DNA of 64,000 nt from Cytobacillus sp. NJ13 (lineage in GTDB: Bacteria; Bacillota; Bacilli; Bacillales; Cytobacillaceae), in NCBI GenBank assembly GCA_030348385.1, contig JAUCFP010000006.1, forward strand, positions 3,561,501 through 3,625,500. Direction: 5' to 3'. The notes under the pieces were generated by a model. That model worked only from the letters and a program-made list of their open reading frames with translations. It did no database searches and had not been told where the DNA came from. Position numbers and translations under genes: made by a program. Positions 18,900-26,708 of the stretch are shown here, in pieces; within the stretch, counting starts at the first letter, position 1; every line of letters begins with the position of its first letter.

Positions 18900-19692
18900 G
18901 ATCAAAACAATCTTTATTTTAACCTTCCTGGTGCTGGACATTTATTTGATGTACGAGTTTTTCAAATTGAAGGAAGCCAGTGAATTTGAACCGATAGCAC
19001 AGGCATCCCTGGAAAAACAGCTTAAGGATGCTGATATCACATTTGAGGAGCCCCTGCCGAAAAGCAATCCGAAAGACCGGTATTTGAGGGCGAAGCCGGT
19101 GGAATTTGATATTGAAGAACTTGAGGGAGATACAAGGCTGGAGGGCCAGGAAATTACGATTACAGAAGTGACTACTCTGAATGCTGTCCTGGACGAGTCG
19201 ATAAAGATCAGTGATAAATTCAGTCCTTCAGAATTATCTGCTTTTATCAAAAACAGGGTGTTATCCGGTGAACAATACCGCTTCTGGGAAAAACCTGAAA
19301 ACAGTAATAGAATCACGTATTATCAGGAATTTGAAGGCAAGATGCTTTATATGAATTTAAATGGCGAGCTCACCTTTTATTTGAATGATGATAATGAAAT
19401 TGTCTCTTATAAGCAGACACTCCTGCAAAAGATTGAGTCGAAGGAAGAAAGTGAAAAAGTCATTCAGCCGATAAAGGCCGTTGAAACACTTTACAAGAAT
19501 GGATCACTGGAGGCTAAGTCAAAAATTACAAATGTAGAGCTTGGCTATTTTACCTTTGTGCATCTGAGCTCTTCTCAATTATTGACGCCTGCCTGGCGAT
19601 TTGTCATTAATGGCGAGGAGAATTTATTTGTTGATGCCTTTCAGGGCAGTATTATTAAGCTGAACAACGAAGAGAAAAAAATAGTGGAGTGA
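18886..19692 (+). CDS. walI: WalRK regulator WalI (YycI)
   Basis: 268 aa, one N-terminal helix ([21 protein letters not shown]) and an extracytoplasmic YycI domain; works together with WalH on WalK. The ATG lies 14 nt inside the end of walH, preceded by GGGGGAAT. It is part of the walRKHIJ operon. Confidence 0.92.
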   Translation: MDWSRIKTIFILTFLVLDIYLMYEFFKLKEASEFEPIAQASLEKQLKDADITFEEPLPKSNPKDRYLRAKPVEFDIEELEGDTRLEGQEITITEVTTLNAVLDESIKISDKFSPSELSAFIKNRVLSGEQYRFWEKPENSNRITYYQEFEGKMLYMNLNGELTFYLNDDNEIVSYKQTLLQKIESKEESEKVIQPIKAVETLYKNGSLEAKSKITNVELGYFTFVHLSSSQLLTPAWRFVINGEENLFVDAFQGSIIKLNNEEKKIVE

Positions 19693-19699
19693 GGAGAAC

Positions 19700-20494
19700 A
19701 TGTCTTTACAATTCAGCGTTCTCGCGAGCGGCAGTACTGGGAATGCAATCTTTGTCGAGACGGAGGATTATTCCTTTCTGGTTGATGCCGGATTAAGCGG
19801 GAAGCAAATGGAAGGTTTATTTCAGCATATTGGCCGGGATATCGGCAAGCTTTCAGGCATACTGGTGACCCATGAGCATAGTGACCATATTAAGGGTGTC
19901 GGAATTCTTGCCCGTAAGTATAACCTGCCGATCTATGCCAATGAAAAAACATGGCTGGCCATGGACGGACTGATTGGACAAGTCCCGATTGGCCAGAAGT
20001 TTCATTTTGATATGGAAACGGTGAAAACATTCGGAGCCCTTGATATTGAATCCTTCGGGGTTTCCCATGATGCAGCCGATCCCATGTTTTATGTATTTCA
20101 TCATAATGGGAAAAAGCTTGTGCTGATTACCGATACAGGATATGTCAGCGACCGCATGAAAGGCCTGATTTCGAATGCGGAGGCATATGTATTTGAAAGC
20201 AATCATGATGTCCAGATGCTTCGTATGGGCCGTTACCCGTGGAATATAAAAAGAAGGATCTTAAGCGATGTCGGCCATGTATCCAATGAGGATGCAGCCC
20301 TTGCGATGAGTGAAGTGGCCGGCGATCGGACGAAGAGCTTTTATCTCGCCCATTTAAGCCAGGATAACAATATTAAGGATCTGGCGAGAATGTCCGTATC
20401 ACAGACACTTGAAAGCCGCGGGATCATTGTCGGCGAACAATTCGACCTTTTTGATACCGATCCGAAGGTCCCAACGATTTTAACAGCCGTTTAA
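19700..20494 (+). CDS. walJ: MBL-fold hydrolase WalJ (YycJ)
   Basis: A metallo-beta-lactamase-fold protein of 264 aa, the last gene of the wal operon. The metal-binding motif THEHSDH (about residues 56-62) and the later ITDTGYVS and GHVSNEDA motifs are intact. The YycJ/VicX family has been linked to exonuclease activity and DNA repair. It starts 7 nt after walI with a GAGGAG site. Confidence 0.93.
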   Translation: MSLQFSVLASGSTGNAIFVETEDYSFLVDAGLSGKQMEGLFQHIGRDIGKLSGILVTHEHSDHIKGVGILARKYNLPIYANEKTWLAMDGLIGQVPIGQKFHFDMETVKTFGALDIESFGVSHDAADPMFYVFHHNGKKLVLITDTGYVSDRMKGLISNAEAYVFESNHDVQMLRMGRYPWNIKRRILSDVGHVSNEDAALAMSEVAGDRTKSFYLAHLSQDNNIKDLARMSVSQTLESRGIIVGEQFDLFDTDPKVPTILTAV

Positions 20495-20505
20495 ATATAA
20501 ACCAG

Positions 20506-20555
20506 AAGAGGAATACACAGAAAAGCAGCAGTTTCCGTGTGTTCCTCTTTTTTTA
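20506..20555 (+). terminator. Terminator of the wal operon
   Basis: AGAGGAA/TTCCTCT arms with inner ACAC/GTGT pairing, followed by a run of seven or more T residues. Confidence 0.8.
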
Positions 20556-20556
20556 T

Positions 20557-20675
20557 GTCTAGCTCCAGCGCCTACCCCCTCGAGGTGTCGGGGGTGAGCA
20601 CCAGGGAATGCTTCCTTGGATAAACCTCGCAGGAACAAGTGGTTTTTACTTGTTCCGAAGGCGCTTCCGCTTTTC
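20557..20675. repeat. Dispersed palindromic repeat, full copy
   Basis: It starts GTCTAGCTCCAGCGCCT and ends AGGCGCTTCCGCTTTTC, so the outer arms are complementary. An internal hairpin is made by GGAACAA (20632-20638) and TTGTTCC (20650-20656). The right half recurs at 2433-2476 before dnaC, and a GTCTGGCTCCA remnant lies at 3901. It resembles the widespread Bacillus intergenic palindromes. The remainder of 20676-20863 is the AT-rich htrA leader. Confidence 0.7.
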
Positions 20676-20863
20676 TTAAAAAAATATAAAAAAAGTATGA
20701 ACAAAGTCGTAAGATTGCTGCAGCAGGTGCGTTTTTGTTAGATTTTTAAAAACAGGAGAGTATAATATTGGGTATAAAGGAAGACTAAATTTTAGCATTT
20801 ATATTTTAAAAGGAGATTTTTTAACAGCGGTTTTTTGCAAATGAAAGAAAGGATGGGTGCAGT

Positions 20864-22093
20864 TTGGGCTATTATGATCAAGATCATCAGAACCGTTATA
20901 AAGGGCAAAAAGGCAACAAGGGCGGATATTTTCTGGCCAGCCTTGTTGGCGTCATCTTAGGGGCCATCCTGGTCGTGGTTGCGGTGCCAAAGCTATCTGA
21001 CTACAACGTGCTCCCTTATACGGTTGAACCGGATGATAAACTGCAGGATGAAGCAGCCGGGGATAACAATAACGCCAATGTTCAGAATGTCTCACTTGAT
21101 GTGACAACAGATGTAACCAAGGCGGTCGACAAAGCTGGGGATGCGGTCGTAAGCATTACGAACATCCAGACAGCCGGTTTTTGGTCGAATGAAGGGAATG
21201 GCAGTGTCGGCCAGCCAGCCGGAACAGGTTCAGGCGTTATTTATAAGAAGGAAGGAAATACAGCCTTCATTGTTACGAACCACCATGTGGTAGAAGGCGC
21301 TCAGGAGCTGGAGGTAAGCCTGCAGGATGGCACCAAGCTGCCGGCCAGACTGGTTGGCAGCGATATTTGGACAGATCTTGCTGTACTTGAGGTAGAAGCT
21401 AAGGAAATTAAGACGGTTGCCGAATTCGGCGATTCAGACAAACTGAAGCCAGGTGAGCCTGTCATTGCCATCGGAAATCCTCTCGGACAGTTCTCCGGCT
21501 CTGTCACACAGGGAATTATTTCTGGCTTAGAGCGTGCCATACCCGTGGATATCGACCAGAATGGAACAGTTGACTGGCAGGCTGAGGTACTTCAGACAGA
21601 TGCCGCCATCAACCCGGGTAACAGCGGCGGAGCTTTAGTCAATATCAGCGGCCAGCTAATCGGCATCAACTCCATGAAAATCGCTGAGAGCGCAGTAGAG
21701 GGAATCGGATTGGCGATTCCGATTAACTACGCAAGGCCAGTCATTGAGGACCTCGAGAAGTTCGGAGAGGTAAAACGTCCGTATATGGGTGTACAATTGG
21801 CATCAGTCAATGAGATTCCAGGTTACTATCAGCAGGAAGCGCTGAAACTGCCTAAGGATGTTAAATCAGGTGTGGCCATCACTTCAGTTGAACCTAACTC
21901 TCCAGCTTCACAGGCAGGACTGAAGGAAATGGACGTTATCGTCGAGATGGATGGACAAGAGATCAAAGACATCATCGAATTGCGCCAGCATCTTTATACG
22001 AAAAAATCGGTGGGCGACCAGATGAAAATTAAATTTTACCGTGACGGCAAAACCCAGGAAGTAACCATGAAGCTGAGCGGCGAGACATTTTAA
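20864..22093 (+). CDS. htrA: HtrA-type membrane serine protease
   Basis: A 409-aa envelope quality-control protease (HtrC/YyxA position next to rlmH). The start is TTG 20864 behind AAGGATGG. It has a cytoplasmic N-terminus, one TM helix (about 22-44), a trypsin-like domain with triad H141 (TNHHVV), D171 (TDLAVL) and S254 (GNSGGAL), and a C-terminal PDZ domain (about 305-400). It follows the wal operon as in other Bacillus genomes. Confidence 0.93.
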   Translation: MGYYDQDHQNRYKGQKGNKGGYFLASLVGVILGAILVVVAVPKLSDYNVLPYTVEPDDKLQDEAAGDNNNANVQNVSLDVTTDVTKAVDKAGDAVVSITNIQTAGFWSNEGNGSVGQPAGTGSGVIYKKEGNTAFIVTNHHVVEGAQELEVSLQDGTKLPARLVGSDIWTDLAVLEVEAKEIKTVAEFGDSDKLKPGEPVIAIGNPLGQFSGSVTQGIISGLERAIPVDIDQNGTVDWQAEVLQTDAAINPGNSGGALVNISGQLIGINSMKIAESAVEGIGLAIPINYARPVIEDLEKFGEVKRPYMGVQLASVNEIPGYYQQEALKLPKDVKSGVAITSVEPNSPASQAGLKEMDVIVEMDGQEIKDIIELRQHLYTKKSVGDQMKIKFYRDGKTQEVTMKLSGETF

Positions 22094-22115
22094 AGAATAA
22101 TGGGAAGACTAAATG

Positions 22116-22145
22116 GGAAAGCGGTAATCGCTTTCCTGTTTTTTA
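22116..22145 (+). terminator. Terminator after htrA
   Basis: GGAAAGCG/CGCTTTCC hairpin with loop GTAAT and a T run. Confidence 0.8.
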
Positions 22146-22164
22146 TTGTTTTGTTAATATGAGA

Positions 22165-22473
22165 TGTGGATAACTTATATACATACGCGAAAATAAAAAT
22201 TATCCACAGATCGGATAAAAAAACAGGCTGCCAGCCTAAAAAGGAGCATGCTGAAAATGATTTACTGCTGTGACGAACACGTTGATCTGGCAATAGATAT
22301 AGTGGTTGATGAGTACGAAACATTCCCGCAATTAACAAAACTTGAAGAGGACAAAAAGTTATCAACAACCTGTGAATATTGTCAAAATAACGCAATATAT
22401 GTTGTAGCGAACGAATGATCTCATACAAGATGTGGATGAAAAATGTGGACATGTGGATAAGTTCTGTGGATAA
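22165..22473. promoter_or_regulatory. Cluster of DnaA boxes between htrA and rlmH
   Basis: Exact TTATCCACA or its complement TGTGGATAA occurs at 22165-22173 (-), 22200-22208 (+), 22452-22460 (-) and 22465-22473 (-). One-mismatch copies lie at 22359-22367 (TTATCAACA) and 22431-22439 (TGTGGATGA). Four perfect boxes in about 310 bp are far above chance. In B. subtilis a DnaA-box cluster is known near the same gene (yydA). Confidence 0.85.
22257..22418 (+). CDS. CxxH/CxxC zinc-ribbon mini-protein
   Basis: A 53-aa protein starting MIYCCDEHVDLAIDIVVDE, with CDEH near the start and CEYC near the end, a four-ligand pattern for one zinc. An AAGGAG site lies 11 nt before the ATG. It matches the small CxxH/CxxC protein family found next to rlmH in Bacillus. 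The coding sequence lies within the DnaA-box cluster and contains one near-match box. Role unknown. Confidence 0.8.
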   Translation: MIYCCDEHVDLAIDIVVDEYETFPQLTKLEEDKKLSTTCEYCQNNAIYVVANE

Positions 22474-22498
22474 CTTGTTTGTAAAGTGAGGACATACT

Positions 22499-22978
22499 GT
22501 GAATATCTCTATTATTACGGTCGGAAAGCTAAAGGAAAAATACCTGAAGCAAGGAATTGACGAATACCTGAAAAGACTGTCGGCCTACGCCAAAATGGAC
22601 ATCATCGAGGTTCCAGATGAAAAAGCCCCTGAAGAACTAAGCGAAACGGAAATGATTCAGGTGAAGCAAAAAGAAGGTGAGCGGATCCTGGCGAAGATCC
22701 ATCCGGATGCCCATGTCATTGCCTTGGCTATTGAAGGGAAAATGAAATCATCGGAAGAGCTTGCGGATAGTCTTGATAAGCTAGCTACATACGGGAAAAG
22801 TAAAATTGCGTTTGTAATAGGCGGGTCTCTTGGGTTGAGCCAGGAGGTTTTGCAGCGGGCGGATGAGAAGCTGTCCTTTTCGAAGATGACGTTTCCGCAT
22901 CAGTTGATGAAGCTGATCTTGCTGGAGCAAGTATATCGGGCGTTTCGGATTAATCGGGGAGAACCGTATCACAAGTGA
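22499..22978 (+). CDS. rlmH: 23S rRNA (pseudouridine1915-N3)-methyltransferase RlmH
   Basis: A SPOUT-family methyltransferase acting on 23S rRNA helix 69, 159 aa. GTG start 22499 after AAGTGAGG. The C-terminal knot region [12 protein letters not shown] and ...NRGEPYHK are intact. The last 18 nt (22961-22978, GAACCGTATCACAAGTGA) correspond to the SCC attachment core in the staphylococcal orthologue (orfX) and recur at 25665 and 29558. Confidence 0.97.
   Translation: MNISIITVGKLKEKYLKQGIDEYLKRLSAYAKMDIIEVPDEKAPEELSETEMIQVKQKEGERILAKIHPDAHVIALAIEGKMKSSEELADSLDKLATYGKSKIAFVIGGSLGLSQEVLQRADEKLSFSKMTFPHQLMKLILLEQVYRAFRINRGEPYHK
22961..22978 (+). repeat. att-like direct repeat 1 (3' end of rlmH)
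   Basis: GAACCGTATCACAAGTGA. The other copies are 25665-25682 and 29558-29575; the consensus is GAACCGTATCAYAARTRA. The right flanks of copies 1 and 2 also share T(G/A)GTAAA. Confidence 0.7.
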
Positions 22979-23066
22979 TGGTAAATAGAAATATTGAGAT
23001 GAATATAGAGATAACTAAGCTTAAAAAGCTAATTGAAATTAGGAATAAATAAATAAATGATAAATC

Positions 23067-23107
23067 AAATTCGTTGTAAGAGAACTTTTCCTCTTACAAC
23101 GAATTTT
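23067..23107. terminator. Strong hairpin downstream of rlmH
   Basis: A perfect 16-bp stem AAATTCGTTGTAAGAG / CTCTTACAACGAATTT with an 8-nt loop, followed by TTTT. It can terminate rlmH, and possibly the minus-strand gene as well. Confidence 0.7.
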
Positions 23108-23218
23108 CACATGGGGTAACGTCAGGAAAATGCGGATTTACAACGATAAGGAAACTCCAAATTAAAAAGCCCACCTTCTTTACAAATCTAAATAGAGAAA
23201 TTGAGCTTTTCAGTTACT

Positions 23219-23851
23219 TCATTTATTTATTGAATTCATTAACTGGAAGAAGTATTCAGGTTTATGAGTCTTATTTAGGTTATACCATGAATGTAATGCA
23301 TCTGGAGTAAATACATCTATTTTTTTCAGTACCTCCATTGCAAATTCCAGAGGAGCTATTCCTGATGCAGTAACTAAGTTCGCATCAGATACCGCAGATC
23401 CTAACTCATAAAACTTTTCTCCTTTATAGTTAGGACATACCATTTTGGTATATTCTAAGCTATTACTTGTATGCTTTCTAGTATCTAAGTATCCCATATT
23501 CGCGAGGCCCTCAGTTGCACCACAAATTGCAGCAACAATAGTGCCAAGCTTTAAAGCTTGGCCAATTCTTTCCAATATAGGTTGATGAATTTCTTCACTC
23601 CAAGTAGTTCCTCCTGGTAAGATTAAAAGATCTTTACTCTCAAGAGTACATTCATCAAGGGAAATATCTGGTTTTATGCTCAGTCCTCCCATAGTAGTAA
23701 TCATTTCTTTATTAGCTCCTACTGTAATTACTTTTAAAGGTGCTAAATCTTTTTTGAAATATCTTCCTGAGTTTAGTTCAGCAATTAAATATCCATATTC
23801 CCAGTCCGACATTGTATTAAATACATATAGAAAAGCTTTTTTTGTTTGCAT
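23219..23851 (-). CDS. DJ-1/PfpI family glutamine-amidotransferase-like protein
   Basis: A 210-aa class I glutamine-amidotransferase-fold protein, similar to the YdeA-type DJ-1 proteins. The nucleophile elbow AAICGATEGLAN carries the conserved Cys, and LLILPGGTTW contains the acidic/oxyanion region. The start is ATG at 23851 behind GGAGTG; the longer TTG start would place the binding site inside the gene. It follows a WYL regulator on the same strand, separated by a perfect inverted repeat, and lies in the first att-flanked segment. Substrate unknown. Confidence 0.8.
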   Translation of the reverse strand: MQTKKAFLYVFNTMSDWEYGYLIAELNSGRYFKKDLAPLKVITVGANKEMITTMGGLSIKPDISLDECTLESKDLLILPGGTTWSEEIHQPILERIGQALKLGTIVAAICGATEGLANMGYLDTRKHTSNSLEYTKMVCPNYKGEKFYELGSAVSDANLVTASGIAPLEFAMEVLKKIDVFTPDALHSWYNLNKTHKPEYFFQLMNSINK

Positions 23852-23887
23852 CCAATAACACTCCAATCACAATTGATATAGCTATTA

Positions 23888-23930
23888 TATGATAACTTCC
23901 CTGACAGTTAACGTCAGGGAAGTTATCATA
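23888..23930. repeat. 18-bp inverted repeat between WYL regulator and DJ-1 gene
   Basis: TATGATAACTTCCCTGAC (23888-23905), spacer AGTTAAC, and its exact inverse (23913-23930). It contains the regulator's stop codon and lies 37 bp from the DJ-1 start. No T run follows on the minus strand, so it could be an operator or attenuator. Confidence 0.75.
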
Positions 23931-24888
23931 CTTGATGGAATTTTATTAATTCCGACAGAACTTCAATAAGTCTTTTCTTAAGACTTATTGGCTCAATAAT
24001 TTTAATAGATTTATTGTACGGTAAAAGTAAATAAGGTACATATGTATGTATTATATCTTTTTCAAGAAGAAAAACTGCTTGAGTTGAAGTCCGTTCTTGT
24101 AAATAATGTCCTAAAAACCAATGTTGGCAAATATCAGCCAATACACTTTTATCCCCATTAATAACTAAAGAAATAATCCCTTCCTTATCTTCTATAGTTG
24201 GAAGAAGGCTTTTTATAAAAAAGTCACGTGCTGAAAAATTTTCTGGCCGGTTAAACTTATTTTCGGTTAGCATTAGACTTTCAATTCTATCAACTCTAAA
24301 ACTACGGATATCATTTCTAAGATGACAAAATCCAATCACATACCACTTATTATTCCAATAGATAATTCTGTACGGATCGACCAATCTATAATTTAATTGC
24401 TTTTCGCCACTTTTATGGTAAAGAATTTTTACTGAGTAACCGTCAGCTACGGCCTGCTCCAGCTCCTTCAAAAAAGGTTCCATAGAGAGTGAACTTAATC
24501 GACTTATTACTTCAAGACTAGTTAAATGTTGGTTTATCTTTGTTTCCTGCTCTTGATTTGAGTATTTACTTAGTTTTGAAATGGCCCTATTTAGTGCCTC
24601 ACCACCATAATATCCGGCTTCTTCTGCAAAAACAGCAGCGTGAAATAGCGAAGTTTGCTCCTCAAAATCAAAAAAAAGAGGAGCCTCAATAAAATTGTTC
24701 AATAAAGTGTATCCACCGTTATGTCCTGGTTCTGAAATTATAGGTACGCCACTTGTTGAAATTGTATCAATATAACGATACACAGTCCTTATATTCATCT
24801 CTAACTTTTCTGAAATTTGTTTTGCAGTAATTTTTTCACCTGAACGAAGCATCCATAGAATTGCTAACATATTGTCAATTTTAGGCAT
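23926..24888 (-). CDS. YafY-type HTH/WYL transcriptional regulator
   Basis: 320 aa. An N-terminal winged helix (about 1-60, ITAKQISEKLEMNIRTVYRYIDTI) is followed by a WYL domain (about 140-220, with WNNKWYVIGFCHLRNDIRSFRVDRI) and a WCX C-terminal domain. WYL domains sense ligands, often nucleic acid-like. AGAGGTGG precedes the ATG. It is codirectional with the DJ-1 gene and probably controls it. Confidence 0.87.
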   Translation of the reverse strand: MPKIDNMLAILWMLRSGEKITAKQISEKLEMNIRTVYRYIDTISTSGVPIISEPGHNGGYTLLNNFIEAPLFFDFEEQTSLFHAAVFAEEAGYYGGEALNRAISKLSKYSNQEQETKINQHLTSLEVISRLSSLSMEPFLKELEQAVADGYSVKILYHKSGEKQLNYRLVDPYRIIYWNNKWYVIGFCHLRNDIRSFRVDRIESLMLTENKFNRPENFSARDFFIKSLLPTIEDKEGIISLVINGDKSVLADICQHWFLGHYLQERTSTQAVFLLEKDIIHTYVPYLLLPYNKSIKIIEPISLKKRLIEVLSELIKFHQV

Positions 24889-25277
24889 AATTCCACCTCT
24901 ATATGAAATTTATTTTCTGTTATATATTTCCGATTTTTAGTATAACTCATCAACTGTTCCTTTCCGATAGCTCTATATAATAAGGCCCTAATCATGGGGA
25001 CGTATATGGTGAATTATTCGAGACGCAAAATGGTGTCCAGATAAAAAAAGAGTCTCATTAATATAACTATCCAACAATACTAAGCTTATCCAAAGCACTT
25101 CGGAGCGGATGCCAGTCTCGTTACATGAAGATCCATCATCTGAAACAAGCGGGTACATTCAATCCCATTCTCAAGCACAAAAAGCTCACGCAAATAAGCG
25201 ATGAGCTTTTTCCATATTCCCGAAAGCCCACCAATAAATAATACACTTAAACCACTTATTACGCCGGAGGGATCACC
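24889..25277. other. Intergenic region, no gene recognised
   Basis: A hairpin AAAAAGCTC/GAGCTTTTT (about 25179-25213) could terminate in either direction. The 25086-25421 minus-strand frame overlaps this region and the rlmH remnant; I see no family in it. Confidence 0.5.
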
Positions 25278-25682
25278 ATGAAAATCAGCATCATCACAGT
25301 CGGCAAGCTGAAGGAAAAATACCTGAAGCAGGGCATTGCCGAATACACGAAACGCCTGAGCGAAGCCGACATGACCATCGTCAAACAAAAAGAAGGCGAA
25401 CGCATCCTCGCTAAATAGCACCCGACACCCACGTCATCACCTTTGAAATCGACGGTAAACAGCTCACCAAAGAACTAGACCAGCTCGCCACCTACGGCAA
25501 AAGCAAAATAGCCTTCATCATCGGAGACTCACTTGGTCTGAGTGAAGAAGTGAAGCAGTGGAGTAACTATGCATTGTCTTTTTCTAAGATGACGTTTCCT
25601 CATCAGTTTAATGAAGCTGGTGTTGCTGGAGCAGGTTTATCGGAGTTTTAGGATTATGAGGAATGAACCGTATCATAAGTGA
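25278..25682 (+). pseudogene. Decayed second copy of rlmH
   Basis: Homologous to intact rlmH over its whole length: [20 protein letters not shown] at the start, [12 protein letters not shown], then [13 protein letters not shown] and VYRSFRI-NEPYHK at the end. Damage: about 23 codons deleted after KRLSE, a one-base loss giving the in-frame TAG after ILAK, a second shortened segment, and a one-base gain at about 25609 (TTTAATGAAG). Many codons end in C, unlike the intact gene, so it comes from another lineage rather than local duplication. It ends in att-like repeat 2. Confidence 0.88.
25665..25682 (+). repeat. att-like direct repeat 2 (end of rlmH pseudogene)
   Basis: GAACCGTATCATAAGTGA, one mismatch to copy 1. 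It divides the accessory region into segments of 2704 bp and 3893 bp. Confidence 0.7.
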
Positions 25683-25818
25683 TAGTAAAGCGGAATATAA
25701 GTCATTATTGAGTCAACCCAAACAAATGAAGGCTGATACACTTGATGCATTGCATAGCTTTGGAATGTTTCCCAAATCATCTATGGGTACGTACACCATT
25801 TAAAGCGAGGGCATAACC

Positions 25819-25899
25819 ATGTCAGTAAAAAATATATTGCCTTATGGAGAACCTATTTTAAGAAAAGTTGCAAAAAGTTTTTTCAAACGTAAAATTTAA
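25819..25899 (+). pseudogene. N-terminal fragment resembling peptide deformylase
   Basis: 26 codons, MSVKNILPYGEPILRKVAK then frame loss, resemble the start of peptide deformylase (def). No catalytic motif (EGCLS, HExDH) follows. The sequence between 25683 and 25963 holds nothing else I recognise. Confidence 0.45.
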
Positions 25900-25963
25900 A
25901 CGCTGACCTATTATTTAACTAATAGATCAGCGCTAAAATTGGTAGTTGTAAAACACTATGCTC

Positions 25964-26707
25964 TTATTCTTTTTTATTAATGCGAGGCATACAAAAGTCC
26001 TTATAATCATCTGTATAGGTAATAAATTTACAACTTTTAATGAGTTTTTTGTCGTTTATTTTCCATGTATGATATTCCGGATTTGCTCTTCTTACGTACA
26101 CTAGGTGATATCGGTCAGTCGAATATATTTTAAATCCATGTTTCACGCAATCCTTGCAAAACTTTACGTCCTCATTATTTGAGATGTTCCGAAACCTGAC
26201 CTTATCGAAAACATTTCTTTTTACAATTTTTTTCCCGCCGCATACCCAATTTACAAACTGGTTTTCTTGATTTAGATTTCTGAGGTAAAGGGCTTTGCAG
26301 CTTTCGAAATAGACATAATGTGTTTTTTTTCCAATAATATCAGCATCGGTATAGTCAAATGCCAGCATCATATTGTTTAAATAAAGAGGAGCATAATAAT
26401 CGTCGTCGTCAAAGATAGCAATAAAGTCACATTGCGTTTGATCAATTGCAAAATTCAGGCATTGGCCTAAGGATAAATTCTTTGGAAGTTGATAAATAAA
26501 TATATTTGGATCACCATTTGCTTTTCTTCTCCATTGGGCCAAATCCATGTCATCCCTGTTTAAAATAATGATCAGCTCTTTTTCAGACCAAGTTTGATTC
26601 CAGTAGTTTTCAAATATATTATTCATATAAATTGGCTTATTAGTACAAGTGATAATCGATACCCCTTTTGCCTTTTTGGCCGTATTGGTAAATAGGGAAC
26701 TTTGCAT
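25964..26707 (-). CDS. Glycosyltransferase family 2 protein
   Basis: A 247-aa GT-A fold sugar transferase. GVSIITCTNKP starts the nucleotide-binding fold and DFIAIFDDDDYYAP holds the DxD metal site. No membrane helix is visible. ATG preceded by AAAGGA. The stop of the upstream GMC oxidoreductase is adjacent, and the CgeB-like transferase comes before that, so the three form one minus-strand operon. Acceptor unknown. Confidence 0.83.
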   Translation of the reverse strand: MQSSLFTNTAKKAKGVSIITCTNKPIYMNNIFENYWNQTWSEKELIIILNRDDMDLAQWRRKANGDPNIFIYQLPKNLSLGQCLNFAIDQTQCDFIAIFDDDDYYAPLYLNNMMLAFDYTDADIIGKKTHYVYFESCKALYLRNLNQENQFVNWVCGGKKIVKRNVFDKVRFRNISNNEDVKFCKDCVKHGFKIYSTDRYHLVYVRRANPEYHTWKINDKKLIKSCKFITYTDDYKDFCMPRINKKE

Positions 26708-26708
26708 T

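Noticed and set aside
22090..22452. 120-aa minus-strand ORF between htrA and rlmH
   Set aside because: It is a shadow of the CxxC mini-protein and the DnaA-box region; no ribosome binding site.
25086..25421. 111-aa minus-strand ORF
   Set aside because: Its second half is antisense to the rlmH pseudogene; no family recognised.
25727..25804. 25-codon ORF MKADTLDALHSFGMF...
   Set aside because: No ribosome binding site and no known similarity; probably a decayed sequence in the island.
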